Below, one piece after another: positions 23,795-35,800 of a stretch of DNA of 64,000 nt. This stretch comes from Daucus carota subsp. sativus (lineage: Eukaryota; Streptophyta; Magnoliopsida; Apiales; Apiaceae). The position numbers were made by a program, and so were the translations under genes. The first letter of the stretch is position 1. Every line of letters starts with the position of its first letter. The notes below the pieces were generated by a model. It saw only the letters and a program-made list of their open reading frames with translations. It made no database searches and was not told the DNA's origin. Location: NCBI RefSeq assembly GCF_001625215.2, contig NC_030384.2, positions 44,674,390 to 44,738,389 on the forward strand. Reading direction: 5' to 3'.

Positions 23795-24446
23795 GGGGGT
23801 GTTTGGTTCATGGTTAATGAGTCCGGTTAACAGGATTCGGAACTTTAATCTCATGACAAGTGTTTGGATTAGTTATTTGGTGCTATGGAATGAGAACTCC
23901 AATCCTTTTAGGAGTCGTTTGGTTTACGGACATCTGGAATCAGGTATGTGTTTTGTTCATTCCAAACCCATATCTGTTGTTTAGTTGTAAAAATTAAAAC
24001 TCGAAACCTATACCTCAAACCCCCAAAGTATGGGTTTTTGATACTTAGGGGGAAAGTGAGTATGAGATGGAGGGTATGGGTATCAATTCCATTTTTGATT
24101 TTTTGTCTCTATTTCAGTAATTAAAAATTAATTTTTAATACAACAATAATCAATGATGCAAATATATATAATAATAATTTTTTTTAATTTTTTTAATTAT
24201 ATAAATTAATAATATATATTTTTTAAAAATTTGAATATACTGATTCCAGATCTCAACCAAACACATGATATCAGATATGATACCTTAAACTCATACCACC
24301 TTAACCCGATTACTTATTCCAACCCCATACCATTCGGTAAACCAAACGATCCAGGGTTGTTAAATCATACCCTTCCCACTCCTTGGGTTACTATACTATT
24401 CCCATTAACCCCCGTTCTCATTCCCAACCTTAATCCAAACGTCCTC
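23795..24446. mobile_element. two nested MITE-like elements with GTTTGG ends
   Basis: The outer ends are gggggtgtttggttcatgg and ccttaatccaaacgtcctc. The inner pair at about 23911 and 24352 is ggagtcgtttggtttacgg and cggtaaaccaaacgatcc, which are inverted repeats of each other. Both are MITE-like. I found no clean target duplications, so family and exact limits are uncertain. Confidence 0.45.
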
Positions 24447-24939
24447 GTAGCGTTGCGTTAATATTACTGATACTCTAATATGTTGTATTACTGTTACAAA
24501 AATTATACTGGGTGCTAAACTGATCAACATGAGCAATGTAATTACCAATGCTCATGTAGTCTGTATGTACTCCATAGCACGAATTTCACTATTTATATTT
24601 AATTTAATGAATATAAAACACAAAATATATTTTACGTGAATTTTTTATGATAATTGGGGTGTCTCAAATCAAAAATAACAAAATATTTTTAGTGATCATA
24701 AAGTTTTCAAAACAGAAATATAGTTATAAACCTAAGCTTCAGGCAAATTCTAAAAACAATTAATTTCTCCGTGGAAGGTATCAATGCTCTTGGTCTTGTG
24801 GACACTGCAGTACAGGCTCAATTTGACTATGTGGGGGAGAAGAAAATCTTACCGCGCTCAAATTGATTATGCGAATTCTCAACGGGTTTCTCGAATTTCA
24901 TAGTTTCGTTTTTAATAATGACGACTGATAAATTTCTAA

Positions 24940-25320
24940 GAGCATCTCCAACGACGTTGACTATAATCGTTGGCTAAATTAGACCTGTAAGACATTATGT
25001 AAAATTTGCTGAACCTGTAAGACATTTTGCTTCAATGGTATTGGCTATAATTTAAAAATAGTGTATTATTAATATTTTAGATTGTTAAAATAGAATATAT
25101 CAGTTAATATGGTAATAAATGATGTGCAATCTTCCTACAGATTTTCTTACAGACCTGTAGAGGTTCGACAAATATAGTCAACCATAGGAGGTTGGCTACA
25201 ATTATAGAAAACAGATTCATGTGATTGGAGTGTGATTTTTTTAACAAGTTGGCTAAATTTTTTATATTTGGAATGACAACTCACCTTTTTTCTAAAGGTT
25301 TTGTATGGTTGGAGATGCTC
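24940..25320. mobile_element. Tourist-like MITE (PIF/Harbinger)
   Basis: Ends gagcatctccaac and gttggagatgctc are perfect inverted repeats flanked by TAA on both sides, the 3-bp target site of PIF/Harbinger elements. The body (ataatcgttggctaaatt, ctgtaagacattttgcttca) is shared with the second copy at 27434-29361. Confidence 0.85.
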
Positions 25321-27000
25321 TAAGAGTTTTGATTAGTTTTGCAAATATTAGAATTCTATTTCATTAAATGTTTATTGATAAATGCATAACAAATTAATAT
25401 AAGAAAAGTCGCCGTAGGAAAACCGTATTGTATGTGCTGATAAATTTAATTGTACGTCTTCCACTACGGTCCAACGGAAATTTGGATATTCGTTAGAACC
25501 GTAAGCACTGAAAATTCAATTGCCTGCCAGTATTGACTAACATTTTCTGACAACTATAAAAATATGAGAAGCTAAATGAGAGTGGTAGGCATTTTCGATC
25601 ACCTTTATTTAGCAAAAAACGGGATCTTTTTCCAACTTTCCCTCGCTCTTCCCTGTATAATTTAAACTTGCAAGTTTACTCCATAGCAGACGATAAAGTA
25701 GATTGCATGCCAGTTTTGACATTAGCCTACAATAAAAGCGCATAAAAATCTCCTGGCCATATTCATATGTATGATGTATCAAGTTAACTAATTAGTCTAT
25801 TTTTTTAAATACAATCATTGCCGATAAAGTAAATCTATAATTCTTTATTTTCCACCGCTACTTTTTTCCTAAAATAATGACAATGAACACACTTTAAATA
25901 TTTTAAGCTTTGATGTTACACTCCTCTCCTAAACCATTATTCGTCATTGAATTCGCAAGTAATTCTCTTAACAGTCTATTGATTAAAGTTAACTAACACG
26001 ATCTAATATACTAGCAAATAAATGATTGGTAGCTAAAATCATTAATTTATATAAAAAAAAGTTGAAAAATAATTGAATGCGTATGTAATTAATTAAAACA
26101 AGAATATATACAAATCAAAATCGAAATATATATATATATATATATATATCTAAATTATATTATTAAAATTAAAATATTAAAAAGTAAAAGAATTTGATCG
26201 GTTAGTTGGAGCAGGTTTACATGGCCGGTCTCCTTAGCATTCTCACTAAAAAATATCTGACGAACTATTTATTTATAAATCTTTCGACATATATAATGTT
26301 TAATAAAAGTATATTAACTTAAACATATTTTATAATAATTTAAAAATATCAATCTAAAGATGTACATCATTCTCACATTAATATATATGCGAAATTATAT
26401 TAACTATTAAAAAAATATAATAATAGAAAAAGTTATATGGTAAGAGCACTGATCAGTATTATACGATAAAATAATAAATGATAAACTCCAGTCAAAGCAA
26501 ATTATTATTTTTATGGACTCTGGTCTGTTTGTGTACATATAGTCATTTAGTCAAGCCCCCCTGAAAGAACATCTGAGACTTGGATACTTGATATTGATAT
26601 GGAAATTCGATAAAGCATCTCCCAACTGAAAATTATTTTATATATATATATATATATATAATCGGTGCCGCTAGCTTGCGGGAAGCACATGCATGATGCA
26701 TGCATGTGTTAATTTCCCCTTGATGAATATGACAACGAAAGTATGAAAAGATGGTCACTTAATATTAACAATTCTCCATTACAAATGGTCAAGCTTGGTG
26801 GCTAATGAGTGCTTAATTAGTTGCTAATTGCACGAGGAAGTTGACACAAAGTAACAAGTTTGTATATATATGGAATAGCTTGTTCAGCTTGAAATTCTAA
26901 TTTGTCATTTTCCTTCTCTTTGGTTGCGTTTTACTATCAGCTTAGCTAATTAACTGGAACATCAAGTACATCAGCGATTGTATCTATGTGAAAAAAACTA
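25321..27000. other. intergenic, no gene seen
   Basis: AT-rich DNA with (TA)n runs near 26130 and 26640. No element ends or protein-coding signal recognised. Confidence 0.5.
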
Positions 27001-27280
27001 CTCCCTCCGTCCCATTTAGATGTATACATTTGTATCGGGCACGGAGACTAAGAAAAGTGTATAAAGTAATGTAAAGTAATAAGAAAGAAAAAAAAAGTAA
27101 GTAAAGTGGTGGGACCCATTAATATTTAAGTGATAGATTTAGAAAAGTAGATGAAGTTAGTGGGTGAGTGGGATTTTTTTATTATAAAAATTTACTATTT
27201 TAGGAAAGTTTTGAAATGTATAGAATTGAATGGGACATCCCGAAAAGGAAAGTGTATAAAAATCAGAGGGACGGAGGGAG
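27001..27280. mobile_element. Stowaway-type MITE
   Basis: Perfect terminal repeats ctccctccgtccc and gggacggagggag with TA on both sides (26999-27000, 27281-27282). The 280-bp body contains gtgggacccatt and agtggtggg words also found in the Stowaway copy at 27458-29002, so they are the same subfamily. Confidence 0.9.
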
Positions 27281-27457
27281 TATTCCTTAGTAGTTTTGAA
27301 ATAGTTAATTAAATAAATAAATAAAAAACAGATCAAACACGTGCGTAGCACTCCGGTATTGACAAACGTAAAAGAAAACCCAGTTGGCTGCGGAATTATT
27401 AATACAGAGTGCGACATATGCAAAAGAATATTAGAGCATCTCCAACGGTGTTGACTA

Positions 27458-29002
27458 CTCCCTCCGTCCCGATGAATAATATACATTGGGATTGGACACG
27501 GAGACCAAGAAAAAGTGTAAGAAATGAGTAAAGTTAGATGGAAAGTGGGTGAATTGATGGGTCCCACTTATTTTTAATAATAGATTTGAGATAGTGGAAG
27601 AAAGTAGTGGGTGTAATAGTGTTTTTATTAGGGAAAATAGATTGTTTTGCCACCCAACTTATTATTTGTTTAGAAACCTACCACTGAACTATAATTTTTT
27701 TCTTTTTTGTCACTAATGTTAGGTTCGGACTTTTTTTTGTCATTAACGTTAGGTTCGGATTTGATTATTAACACTATGTTATTTTTTTAGTATTATTAAA
27801 ATATAGTGTTAGTCTGCAATATAATGGCAATCTGATATGTGTCTATATTTTTATGTAGTGTCCTGGGTAGTTTACCTTGGAGGACGAGAGTTGGACACGC
27901 ATTTTGAGACTCCAAAAAATTTCAAAAATTATTTTATTTTATTTTTTCTGAATAAAATTTAATGTTTTTTTTTCCTTAAAAAAACGTTGGATTTTTTTTG
28001 TCACTAACGTTATGTTTTGATTTGATTATTAACAATATGTTATTTTTTTAGCATTATAAAAACATAGTGGTTGTCTGCAATATTATGGTGATATGATATG
28101 TGTCCATAACATTATATACAGTCATATATATGTCCCTTAACTAGTTTACATTGAAGTACGAGAGTTTAACAGGCATTTTAAGAACCTAAAAAAATTAGTT
28201 TTATGAATTATTTTAAGACTCCACAAATATATAGTATCACTTGACTTTATAGTTCTTTACCACTACTTGTCACGTATTTTAAGGTTCCCACTTTTTATAA
28301 ATATAGTTTCATAAGTTAATTTTGATATTTCCTTTCTGAGTAAAAAAAATCCGTACTCTCGTCTTCTAAGATACACTACCTAGGACACATATGGAGTACT
28401 ACATATAAAGATACAGACACATATCACTATTATATTGCAGACTATCGGAAAATAGATTTCCGAAAAATATCGTTTAGATGATCGGAAAATTTAAATAAAG
28501 GTCTGATTTTAATTAAATATAATAAAATTTCCCAAAATGCCCCTTCAAAGGTTAACGGTAACGGTAGAAGATAACGGAAAGGGTGCAAAGTGTCTACGGG
28601 TTAAAAGTAAGGGGCTGCATAGTGTTTATTCCAAAACTATTAGGTGCAATGTGCAATATGCTGAAATCAAAGGGGCGCCAAATGCAATTAATTCAAAAAA
28701 GAATAACATAGTGTTAATAATCAAATCTGAACCTAACGTTAGTGACAAAAAAAAATCCGAACCTAACATTAGTGGCAAAAAAGAAAAAAATTATAGTTCA
28801 GTGGTAGGTTTCTAAACAAATAATAAATTGGGTGGCAAAAAAATCTATTTTCCCTTTTTATTATTATAGAATGAAGATAGTGGAAGAAGGTAGTGGGTGT
28901 AATAGTGTTTTATATTATAAAAAGTTGCTATTTTGGGAATGTATAGAAATGATGGGACATCCAAAAAAGGAAACTGTATACAATTGACCGGGACGGAGGG
29001 AG
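27458..29002. mobile_element. Stowaway-type MITE inserted in the Tourist-like MITE
   Basis: Terminal repeats ctccctccgtcccg and cgggacggagggag lie next to TA (27456-27457 and 29003-29004). It interrupts the host element exactly at a TA present in the intact copy (gttgactataatcg). It is itself split by the Mutator-like element at 27631-28854. Confidence 0.85.
27631..28854. mobile_element. non-autonomous Mutator-like element inserted in the Stowaway
   Basis: Long terminal inverted repeats start gggaaaatagattgttttgc and are matched at the right by gcaaaaaaatctattttccc. The similarity continues for about 150 bases (acctaccactgaactata, ttaggttcgga). A 9-bp duplication tttttatta flanks it (27622-27630 and 28855-28863). 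No transposase. It is the youngest layer of a three-level nest. Confidence 0.85.
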
Positions 29003-29361
29003 TATAATCGTTGGCTAAATTGGACATGTAAGACATTATGTAAAATTTGCTGAACCTGTAAGACATTTTGCTTCAATGGTACTGACTATATTGGTTGGCT
29101 ATAATTTAAAAATAGTATGTTATTTATATTTTAAATTGTTAAAATAGAATATATCAGTTCAATATGGTAATAAATGATGTACAATCTTCCTACAGATTTT
29201 CTTACAGACCTGTAGAGGTTCGACAAATTTAGCCATCCATAGGAGGTTGGTTAAATTTATAGACAACAGATGAGCATGGTTGGAGTTGGGTTTTTGGAGC
29301 TGTTGGCTAAATTTTTTTTATTTTAAGTATGCCACCTCATTTTTTAGCCAAGGGCTTGCTC

Positions 29362-31405
29362 TTACAATTTGTTTCGTCAATCGTTTTAACATTGCCAATT
29401 TAGTCAATGCAGGAGTGCTGAATTTTGTTTTCAATAATTCATATTTCATAGAAAGATTACGTAAACTTTCTAAGCAAACAATACCTGCGTTACATGTCCC
29501 ACGTAACATGCAGCTGCACTAAGAAGAATTTGGTGACATGTCCTGTCTGATTATAACAATAATAATATCTTTAATTCATTATTTCTTTGACACGGATAGG
29601 ACAGAGGACAATGAGCATATTTGTCTCAGACTTTAAGTCGCGAATTAAAAATTATGTTCTTAATTTTAAATTAAAAACTATTTATTATGCAAACAAATCA
29701 AAAATTGATTTAATATCAAGTACATTTTTTAATGACATGATTTTTTTAATAAAACATCATTTTAAGCACTCCTGGTGCCAAACATTCGGATAAACCCGGT
29801 AGCCAAACACCCGATATAAATGATCAGCTAAGCCAAGGAGTTTGTAGCTGGATTCATAAAATCCGGGTAGCAATTTATCTCGATAGTTGATACATTTGGA
29901 ATATTAATTAAGGTTGAGTAAAATCGAACTGAACCAAATTAAAGATCGGGCATGAATAATCTTATTTTCTATGCAAGTAAAAGTGATCTAGTAACGACGG
30001 TGAACTGTGGCATTTCTATTCCAGGTCAAGATTGTACAGCTTTGAAAGTAAATTTTCCATACAATTGAAGATAGACGAAACCTGATGCACTAAAAGCAAG
30101 GCATAAATAGAATCTTGAGGGCTTTACCTATTTCAAATGTTGGCGTGCTGATTATTTTATTAATTATGATGTTGCTTATTTTCTGACGAGTAATCGCTTT
30201 AATCATTGACATAATAAAAAATTGATCACGTGTAGGGCTACTCAAAATAATTTTTGCCCGTGTAAAGTTGTTGAACTATAACGGTGTAGCAATATTGTTA
30301 TATTGCATGGTCTGATTTAACAAATATCAAAATTTCATTATGAGGTATTAGAAGATGTCTAACAATTTCCAACTCTTTTTTAGGTTCAACTCTGCGTTTG
30401 TGACAATGTTTCATCATCTCTCAATTTATCACCAGAGCTAAAATGTCAGTGAATTTTTGCAGATTGTTACATGATTCGGCAGTGACCTTTAGTGGACAGG
30501 AAGATGTATTATTAGAGCATCTCTAATAGTAAAAATTATTAAAATAGTAATCAAAACCTGTTAATTTACTGTATATATTAATTTTTTATAAACACATATG
30601 TGCATCCGCTGTACTTATTTTCATCTCACTTAGCGACTGTGTGGGGAAAATGAATTTCTAAGTTGGAAATTCAAAATATTTATGGCAAAGCAAATAATAA
30701 TGTATTTGTTCTCAACTTCTAACGAATAAAAGTAAATTAATTGCAACTTAATATTGACTGGGTAACTATATTTAATCAAGATAAGCTGTAATATTCATTA
30801 TCTACCATATTCGACTACTAAAATTTGTCGCAAAATACATATTTCTGAATATCGTTAAACCAAAAGCTGAGCCTGGATTCCTGACAAAAAAGAAATGCTG
30901 AATTTGGATATGTTCGTGACGAGCTGCGCTTAAAATTTGCACCCAGCTAGTTTTACTTTAGGCAACAGGTTGGTGTGTCGGCAAATATAGTGTCACCAAT
31001 GGTCTGGCAGACAATATGTAATAACAAAATCAGTCTCCTGTATCAATATGGTTGCATGAGCACGTGATTTGAAAAGGCGGATCTACGACGAGGCATGGAA
31101 GGACGTCTTTGCGTTTATATGTTGTAGATCTTACGAGAGAAGACGGAACACCTGAAAAGATTGACCAGACAGTAAGTATGATTGGATTAAATCAAAGATA
31201 AGGTGTGGACTTAAAATATACAAGACTTCAAAAATGCTAGGAGCACTTGGTTTATGGTTGAGACAAGCAAAAACCAACCTAGGCAATAATCATTATATTT
31301 GGCCGAATATAGCTTGTTTTGGCCGAATGGTTGCTTGGACTTGGTTAAGCTAGTTCAAGTGGTCTAGCTTGTTCGATCTTTGTTCAAAGTATTTAACTCG
31401 GGAAT
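29362..31405. other. intergenic, no gene seen
   Basis: AT-rich. A left end of a Tourist-like MITE (ttagagcatctctaatag) is present near 30514 without a recognised right end. Nothing else supported. Confidence 0.45.
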
Positions 31406-31410
31406 AAAAG

Positions 31411-31605
31411 TGTTGGGCCGCGCAACACCCTTAACTCCGCATTAATATGATATTGTCTGCTCTGGGCCGTGGTCAAGCCCGCACGGATTTGCTTTCGGGC
31501 TCCTCCCAAAAAGCCTCATACTAATGGAGTTCTTTGGCTGCTTATATTCAAGATAAATCTTCTTTTATCTTTCCGATGTGAGACTTGGGTTGAACCCACT
31601 CAACA
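31411..31605. mobile_element. solo LTR of a small (TRIM-like) LTR retrotransposon
   Basis: The 195-bp unit starts tgttgggccg and ends cactcaaca, that is TG...CA with a short terminal inverted repeat. It is flanked by the 5-bp duplication aaaag (31406-31410 and 31606-31610). No internal region or second LTR is present, so it is a fossil left by LTR-LTR recombination. The short length and lack of coding sequence fit a terminal-repeat retrotransposon in miniature. Confidence 0.7.
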
Positions 31606-32349
31606 AAAAGGTGGTATTAACAAGTTCCAACCAAGATTTAAACTATTCTTTGATTCTTAAAAAATAGAGTTTAAACCACTTAAGGGAAAAACAAGCACAC
31701 ACGTTTAAGTTTGGATCAAGAATAGTTCAGTATCAAACTTATTGCAAGGACTTTAAGAATGAAGATATCAAAAGCTTTCCCCCTAATGAGTTTCTACAAT
31801 GGCTCCGAAACACACTAAACGAACAAGTCAAGAACAAGTGTGTTTCTATACCAAAGTGAACGAAACTTGAAAACAAGTATGTAGATTGATAGATCTACCA
31901 AGTATGAGCACAAACATACAAGTTATATGTAAAATAACTAACTTATGACCCTTGACCTTACAAAGGCTCAAGCTTCTCTAGTTAAAGAGGAAGCTACAAG
32001 GGATACGAGTTAGGATGGAAGCCGAAAACACACGAAAATAGGCGCCACTACCATCTCATAATGTTCCAACTCCACCAGGACGTCATTCACATACTGTCAT
32101 AGTTGTCATTTTTGTCTCTCTTGAAGGGATCTTATTTTCTTGCATTTCTTTCAGTTGCTTTGTTCTGCTTTCTCAAGAAAAAGAAGAAAACAGTACAAGA
32201 AAGTGACATAGTGAAAATTGATCAACCCTGAAAATCAAGGAAGCTATTATACCAGGTCCACATGGTCCACAGACAGTTATACTCGGACGACATTCATATT
32301 CAGGAAGATATTAGGAAGAATGAAAGTAGTGTGTGTTCACCATTCACCA

Positions 32350-33445
32350 CTCTACTAAATCTAACTGGTGGGCGTTCTGAGACACGGAGACTTTACCTTG
32401 CGAAATCAGATTCTGATGGTATCTTTCGACTTTTTCATTGAGTTTGTAATAAAGGCAACAACCCATCAGTTCTATGGGAATCATCTCCTGACAAATGTGA
32501 CCCAAAAGGTTTATGTGGCCTCAATGGATACTGTACTCTAGATGATAATGAAGTCAAATGTCTGTGTTTAACCGGATTCAGTTATGTTAGTCCTGGCGAC
32601 GGGACTGCAGGATGTGAGAAGAATAATACTGGTAACAGTTGCAAGAACAAGGAGCAGCGAATCCAATATAGCAGGAGAGCAGTGGCGAATACTTGGTGGG
32701 AATATGATCCTTATTGTGTTCTTAAATTGGACATTAAAGATGAGTGTGAAGCAGCTTGTTTGGACTGTAATTGTGAAGCAGCCTTTTTTAAAGACAGCCG
32801 GGGAGTGCAAAAAACAAAGGCATCCATTAAGATATGGTAGAAGATCACTGTTGGAAACTAACATTGCCTACATCAAGTGGACCTCGCCAGAACTCGATAG
32901 AGAAGCTCCAACTGATCTCAAGACTAAAACAAAGAAAGAGCCCTGCAGAGAGATTCTTAACATCGGTGTTTCAGTTATTGCCTTGGCTTTTACAGTCTTT
33001 ATGATTTCTGGATTTATTGTGTACAGAAATCATGCATGCGCAGGGAAAAGGAATCTAGTCAATGAAAATTTTGAATTTCTTGAAGATATTGCTCCGTGGT
33101 CATTTATTTGTGCAGAATTAGAGAAAGTGAATGGTTTTCAAGAAGAAATTGGAAGAGCATCATCTAGAACAGTTTATAAAGGGATATTAAACTTTAAAAA
33201 ATCAAGCATTAGTTGTGAAGAGACTGGACAATATGTTAGCAGAAGGGGATAGAGAGTTACAGAATGAGATGAAAGTCATAGGAAGAACCCATCACTGCAA
33301 CCTTGTCAGGCTTCTCAAATATAGTGTTGATGGACCTCATAAGCTTCTGGTACTAATAGTCTTCTACTGCTTGATGTCTCATAATTATTGGGAAGGATAT
33401 GTTTCTGTCATTTGTCTTAATTTGAAGCTTCAAGCAAATATTTGA
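32350..33445 (+). pseudogene. G-type lectin S-receptor-like Ser/Thr kinase, broken fragment
   Basis: In reading order I can see: the end of the lectin half (LNLTGGRSETRRLYLAKSD); an EGF-like/PAN cysteine region (CDPKGLCGLNGYC, GCEKNN, ECEAACLDCNCEAAFF); a transmembrane segment (ISVIALAFTVFMISGFIVY-like, near 32960-33030); and the start of a kinase domain (ELEKVNGFQEEIGRASSRTVYKG, then VKRLDN and MKVIGRTHHCNLVRLL). In-frame stops occur (for example TGA after RLFH near 32435), frames shift at least twice, and the kinase stops before the catalytic loop. The ATP-binding glycine loop has lost glycines (GRASSRTVY where GxGxxG is usual). The bulb-lectin domain proper is missing upstream. It is a decayed receptor kinase of the LECRK/RLK1 type and not functional as a kinase. 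Confidence 0.85.
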
Positions 33446-34477
33446 TGTAAAGAGTTTCAAGTAGGTGCTGGCATAAGAATATATTTTCTAGCAAATCAAA
33501 AACTGATCACTACACAGGAACATTTCGACTCAATATCTCAAACCTTGTGCAGGAAGAAAAATCTTACAATCTCTGATTACGTAGACTAAATTCAACCAAA
33601 CTAAGAGATTAAAAGAAGAATTAATGCTGGTATTGCTCAAAGCATACATAGCACAGTAGTAGATCATGAGGATGAAACTGTTTAAAACATGGAATGAGTC
33701 AGACCATACCTCTGTAATAAGTTGTAAATTGGCATTTAATAGATACATACTAGACTTGTGAACTGAGTTCTATTATAAAGTGATGAAAGAAAGTTGCCCT
33801 AGGCGTTAGCTCTGCTCCCCAATTACTTGATTAAACAAGTGGTTGAAAGTTACAATTGTTATAACCTGAGACAACTCCAGATCTATTGCAATCCAAATCC
33901 AAATTAATTCTAAGTTCAATAGCCTAGATTCAACTAACTTGGATATCCTGTAAAAACTACCGTAAATTCCTAATGGATCATGACATTGTTGGTACTTGGT
34001 CCACCAATTAAATTATAAGATGTCGGACAGGTTGTTACAAGAAGCCTTCTGCAAAGGAGTATTCAGAGGGTTGGGTCACAGATGATCTACTCACCATCTA
34101 CCCCAATAGGCTCTCACCCATTCTCTATACACCCCCAATGTGAAATGCATATTTGGTCAAAAATGTATAATTAAGCATGCTACACAACCTAATACCAAAT
34201 GCTAATTAAGTTCAAAATATAATGCCAAAACAACATATTCTCAAAAACGTAACACAATATTAAGCTAAACGATAAACGATACAATAAAAAACATAAACAT
34301 AATCCACATAATCCAAGAAGAGTTTTCTTCATCTCATCCTTTTCAGCATATAGGCTAAAACTCCCTGATGTCATTATCAATCAGATATCGAAATTTTCCT
34401 TCATGGAAAGTTGAAGAACTTAAGCAACTTCCCATCACAATAAACAGGCTTCCGACATAACATCTTCTTAAATAATT
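33446..34477. other. intergenic, no gene seen
   Basis: Sequence between the receptor-kinase fragment and the F-box gene, including the F-box 3' UTR. No further kinase subdomains could be recognised. Confidence 0.5.
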
Positions 34478-35800
34478 TCAATCAATATCAAGCAAAGCTA
34501 GAGTTTCCACAAAAGGACAAATAAGAAAAGGTGATTTAGAGCCCTCGTTAAGATAGTAAAACTGAGTCAAACGATCACATGATTCAACGAAATCATATGG
34601 TTCATGAGTATCAAGATCATATGAAATTAGATTGTTTGATTTTGCTAGTATTGGTGCACCATTGTTCCTCGTACCCAATACCTCAGCCGAAATATTTTCA
34701 CTTAGCTTAACACTCATCTTGTTCTTCCAGGCATCCTCATATGTCCTCATCTTGTTCTCCCAAAAATCCTCATTTATACTCTCGTCATTCAATACCCTCC
34801 TCTCGTCATTCAATACCCAAATATCCAAATGAGAAGTGCCAAAATCATCATACTCATAATCGTCATCATCCCAATCATCCACATCTCCCTCAACAAAGTA
34901 AGCAATAGATTGACCGAACGGAAGGATAACAGGATTCTCAAGCTGGCGGGTATGACGTGCCATCCTGTTAGGCACCGAAATCTGTCCCAGTACATTTGTC
35001 TTTGTATCAAAGTACATAACTACCTGCTGTACCAGATCATAATTATACCCTACCCAAAATGCAGTACCATTAACAAATTCCGACGCATCAGTACTTATAG
35101 AATCAACAAAAACATTATCTTGGCATATTTCCTTCCAAGAATTAGTGTTTAGACTATAAACACCAATCTTGACCGAGTGCGGGTAATGTGCATAAGGGGG
35201 GGTATCATAAGGATTAAAAGCGTAATAGTCAGCGTCAGGTGAGTCAGGTTCAGCGGTTGAACTAGGTTTCACAACATGTACCACAACATAATCATTAACT
35301 TCCGGTAAAAACCCAAAAGCTAAAGCATTCCACCTAATCTCCTTATACGAAAACCTCGGAAGTGGTGAACCCGGGATAATCCCAAATTTGCTAACAAGGG
35401 GATTCCAGAGATAAATGTCGGGATTATAACCAAGTTCTTCATTAAACATAGTAGACACACAAAATAAACCATTTGCTTGTCCAGACCAGGCTTCACTAGG
35501 CAATTCAAATGGATAGTGAAATGTGCAATATTTCCGACATTGTGAATCATCAGAACGTACTGTGTATAAATTGTTAATAGTATCATTATAAAGCAAATAC
35601 TTAGGATTAATGTCGGCAGTAAGTATTTGATGATTGGAGTGAAGAGAAATAAACGTAGGAGTTTTAATGAGAGAATACCATGATTTTTGCACAGCTCCGC
35701 AACGTAAGACATCTTTAACAGGAAGTCTTTTGAATATTTCGGACAAGATTTCTTCGCAGAAGTCATAGGAGGGCTTGTACTTGTGTTTTGAGAAGCTCAT
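34478..35800 (-). CDS. F-box protein with F-box-associated (FBA) type C-terminal region
   Basis: Single exon, 440 residues. Residues about 14-55 are an F-box (ILSEIFKRLPVKDVLRCGAV, then KSWYSLIKTPTFISLH). The remainder has the look of the FBA_1/kelch-like interaction domain: GLFCVS, LWNPLVSKFGIIPGSPLP, GFLPEVNDYVVVHVV, VGVYSLNTNSWKEI and DLDTHEPYDFVESC. An acidic loop (DVDDWDDDDYEYDDFG) sits at about 315-330. Such proteins are substrate adaptors of SCF (SKP1-CUL1-F-box) ubiquitin ligases; the substrate is unknown. The start MSFSKHKYKP is the first ATG of the open frame and precedes the F-box by a normal distance. It lies next to RH35 in the same orientation. The family is large and fast-evolving, so no orthologue is named. 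Confidence 0.85.
   Translation of the reverse strand: MSFSKHKYKPSYDFCEEILSEIFKRLPVKDVLRCGAVQKSWYSLIKTPTFISLHSNHQILTADINPKYLLYNDTINNLYTVRSDDSQCRKYCTFHYPFELPSEAWSGQANGLFCVSTMFNEELGYNPDIYLWNPLVSKFGIIPGSPLPRFSYKEIRWNALAFGFLPEVNDYVVVHVVKPSSTAEPDSPDADYYAFNPYDTPPYAHYPHSVKIGVYSLNTNSWKEICQDNVFVDSISTDASEFVNGTAFWVGYNYDLVQQVVMYFDTKTNVLGQISVPNRMARHTRQLENPVILPFGQSIAYFVEGDVDDWDDDDYEYDDFGTSHLDIWVLNDERRVLNDESINEDFWENKMRTYEDAWKNKMSVKLSENISAEVLGTRNNGAPILAKSNNLISYDLDTHEPYDFVESCDRLTQFYYLNEGSKSPFLICPFVETLALLDID

Larger units (their letters stand above)
27434..29361. mobile_element. Tourist-like MITE, host of a nested insertion
   Basis: It starts gagcatctccaacggtgttgact and ends agggcttgctc, with TTA on both sides (27431-27433 and 29362-29364). 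Its sequence on either side of the inserted Stowaway (27434-27457 and 29003-29361) matches the uninterrupted copy at 24940-25320 (for example aatcgttggctaaatt, gttcgacaaat). This identifies it as the same family split in two. Confidence 0.85.

Noticed and set aside
28537-28815. 92-codon open frame inside the inner Mutator-like element
   Set aside because: It runs through the terminal inverted repeat and encodes low-complexity sequence; not a transposase or captured gene.
31411-31605. Independent Pol III snRNA-like gene on the minus strand
   Set aside because: The segment is bounded by TG...CA ends and a 5-bp duplication, so a solo LTR explains it better than a separate RNA gene.
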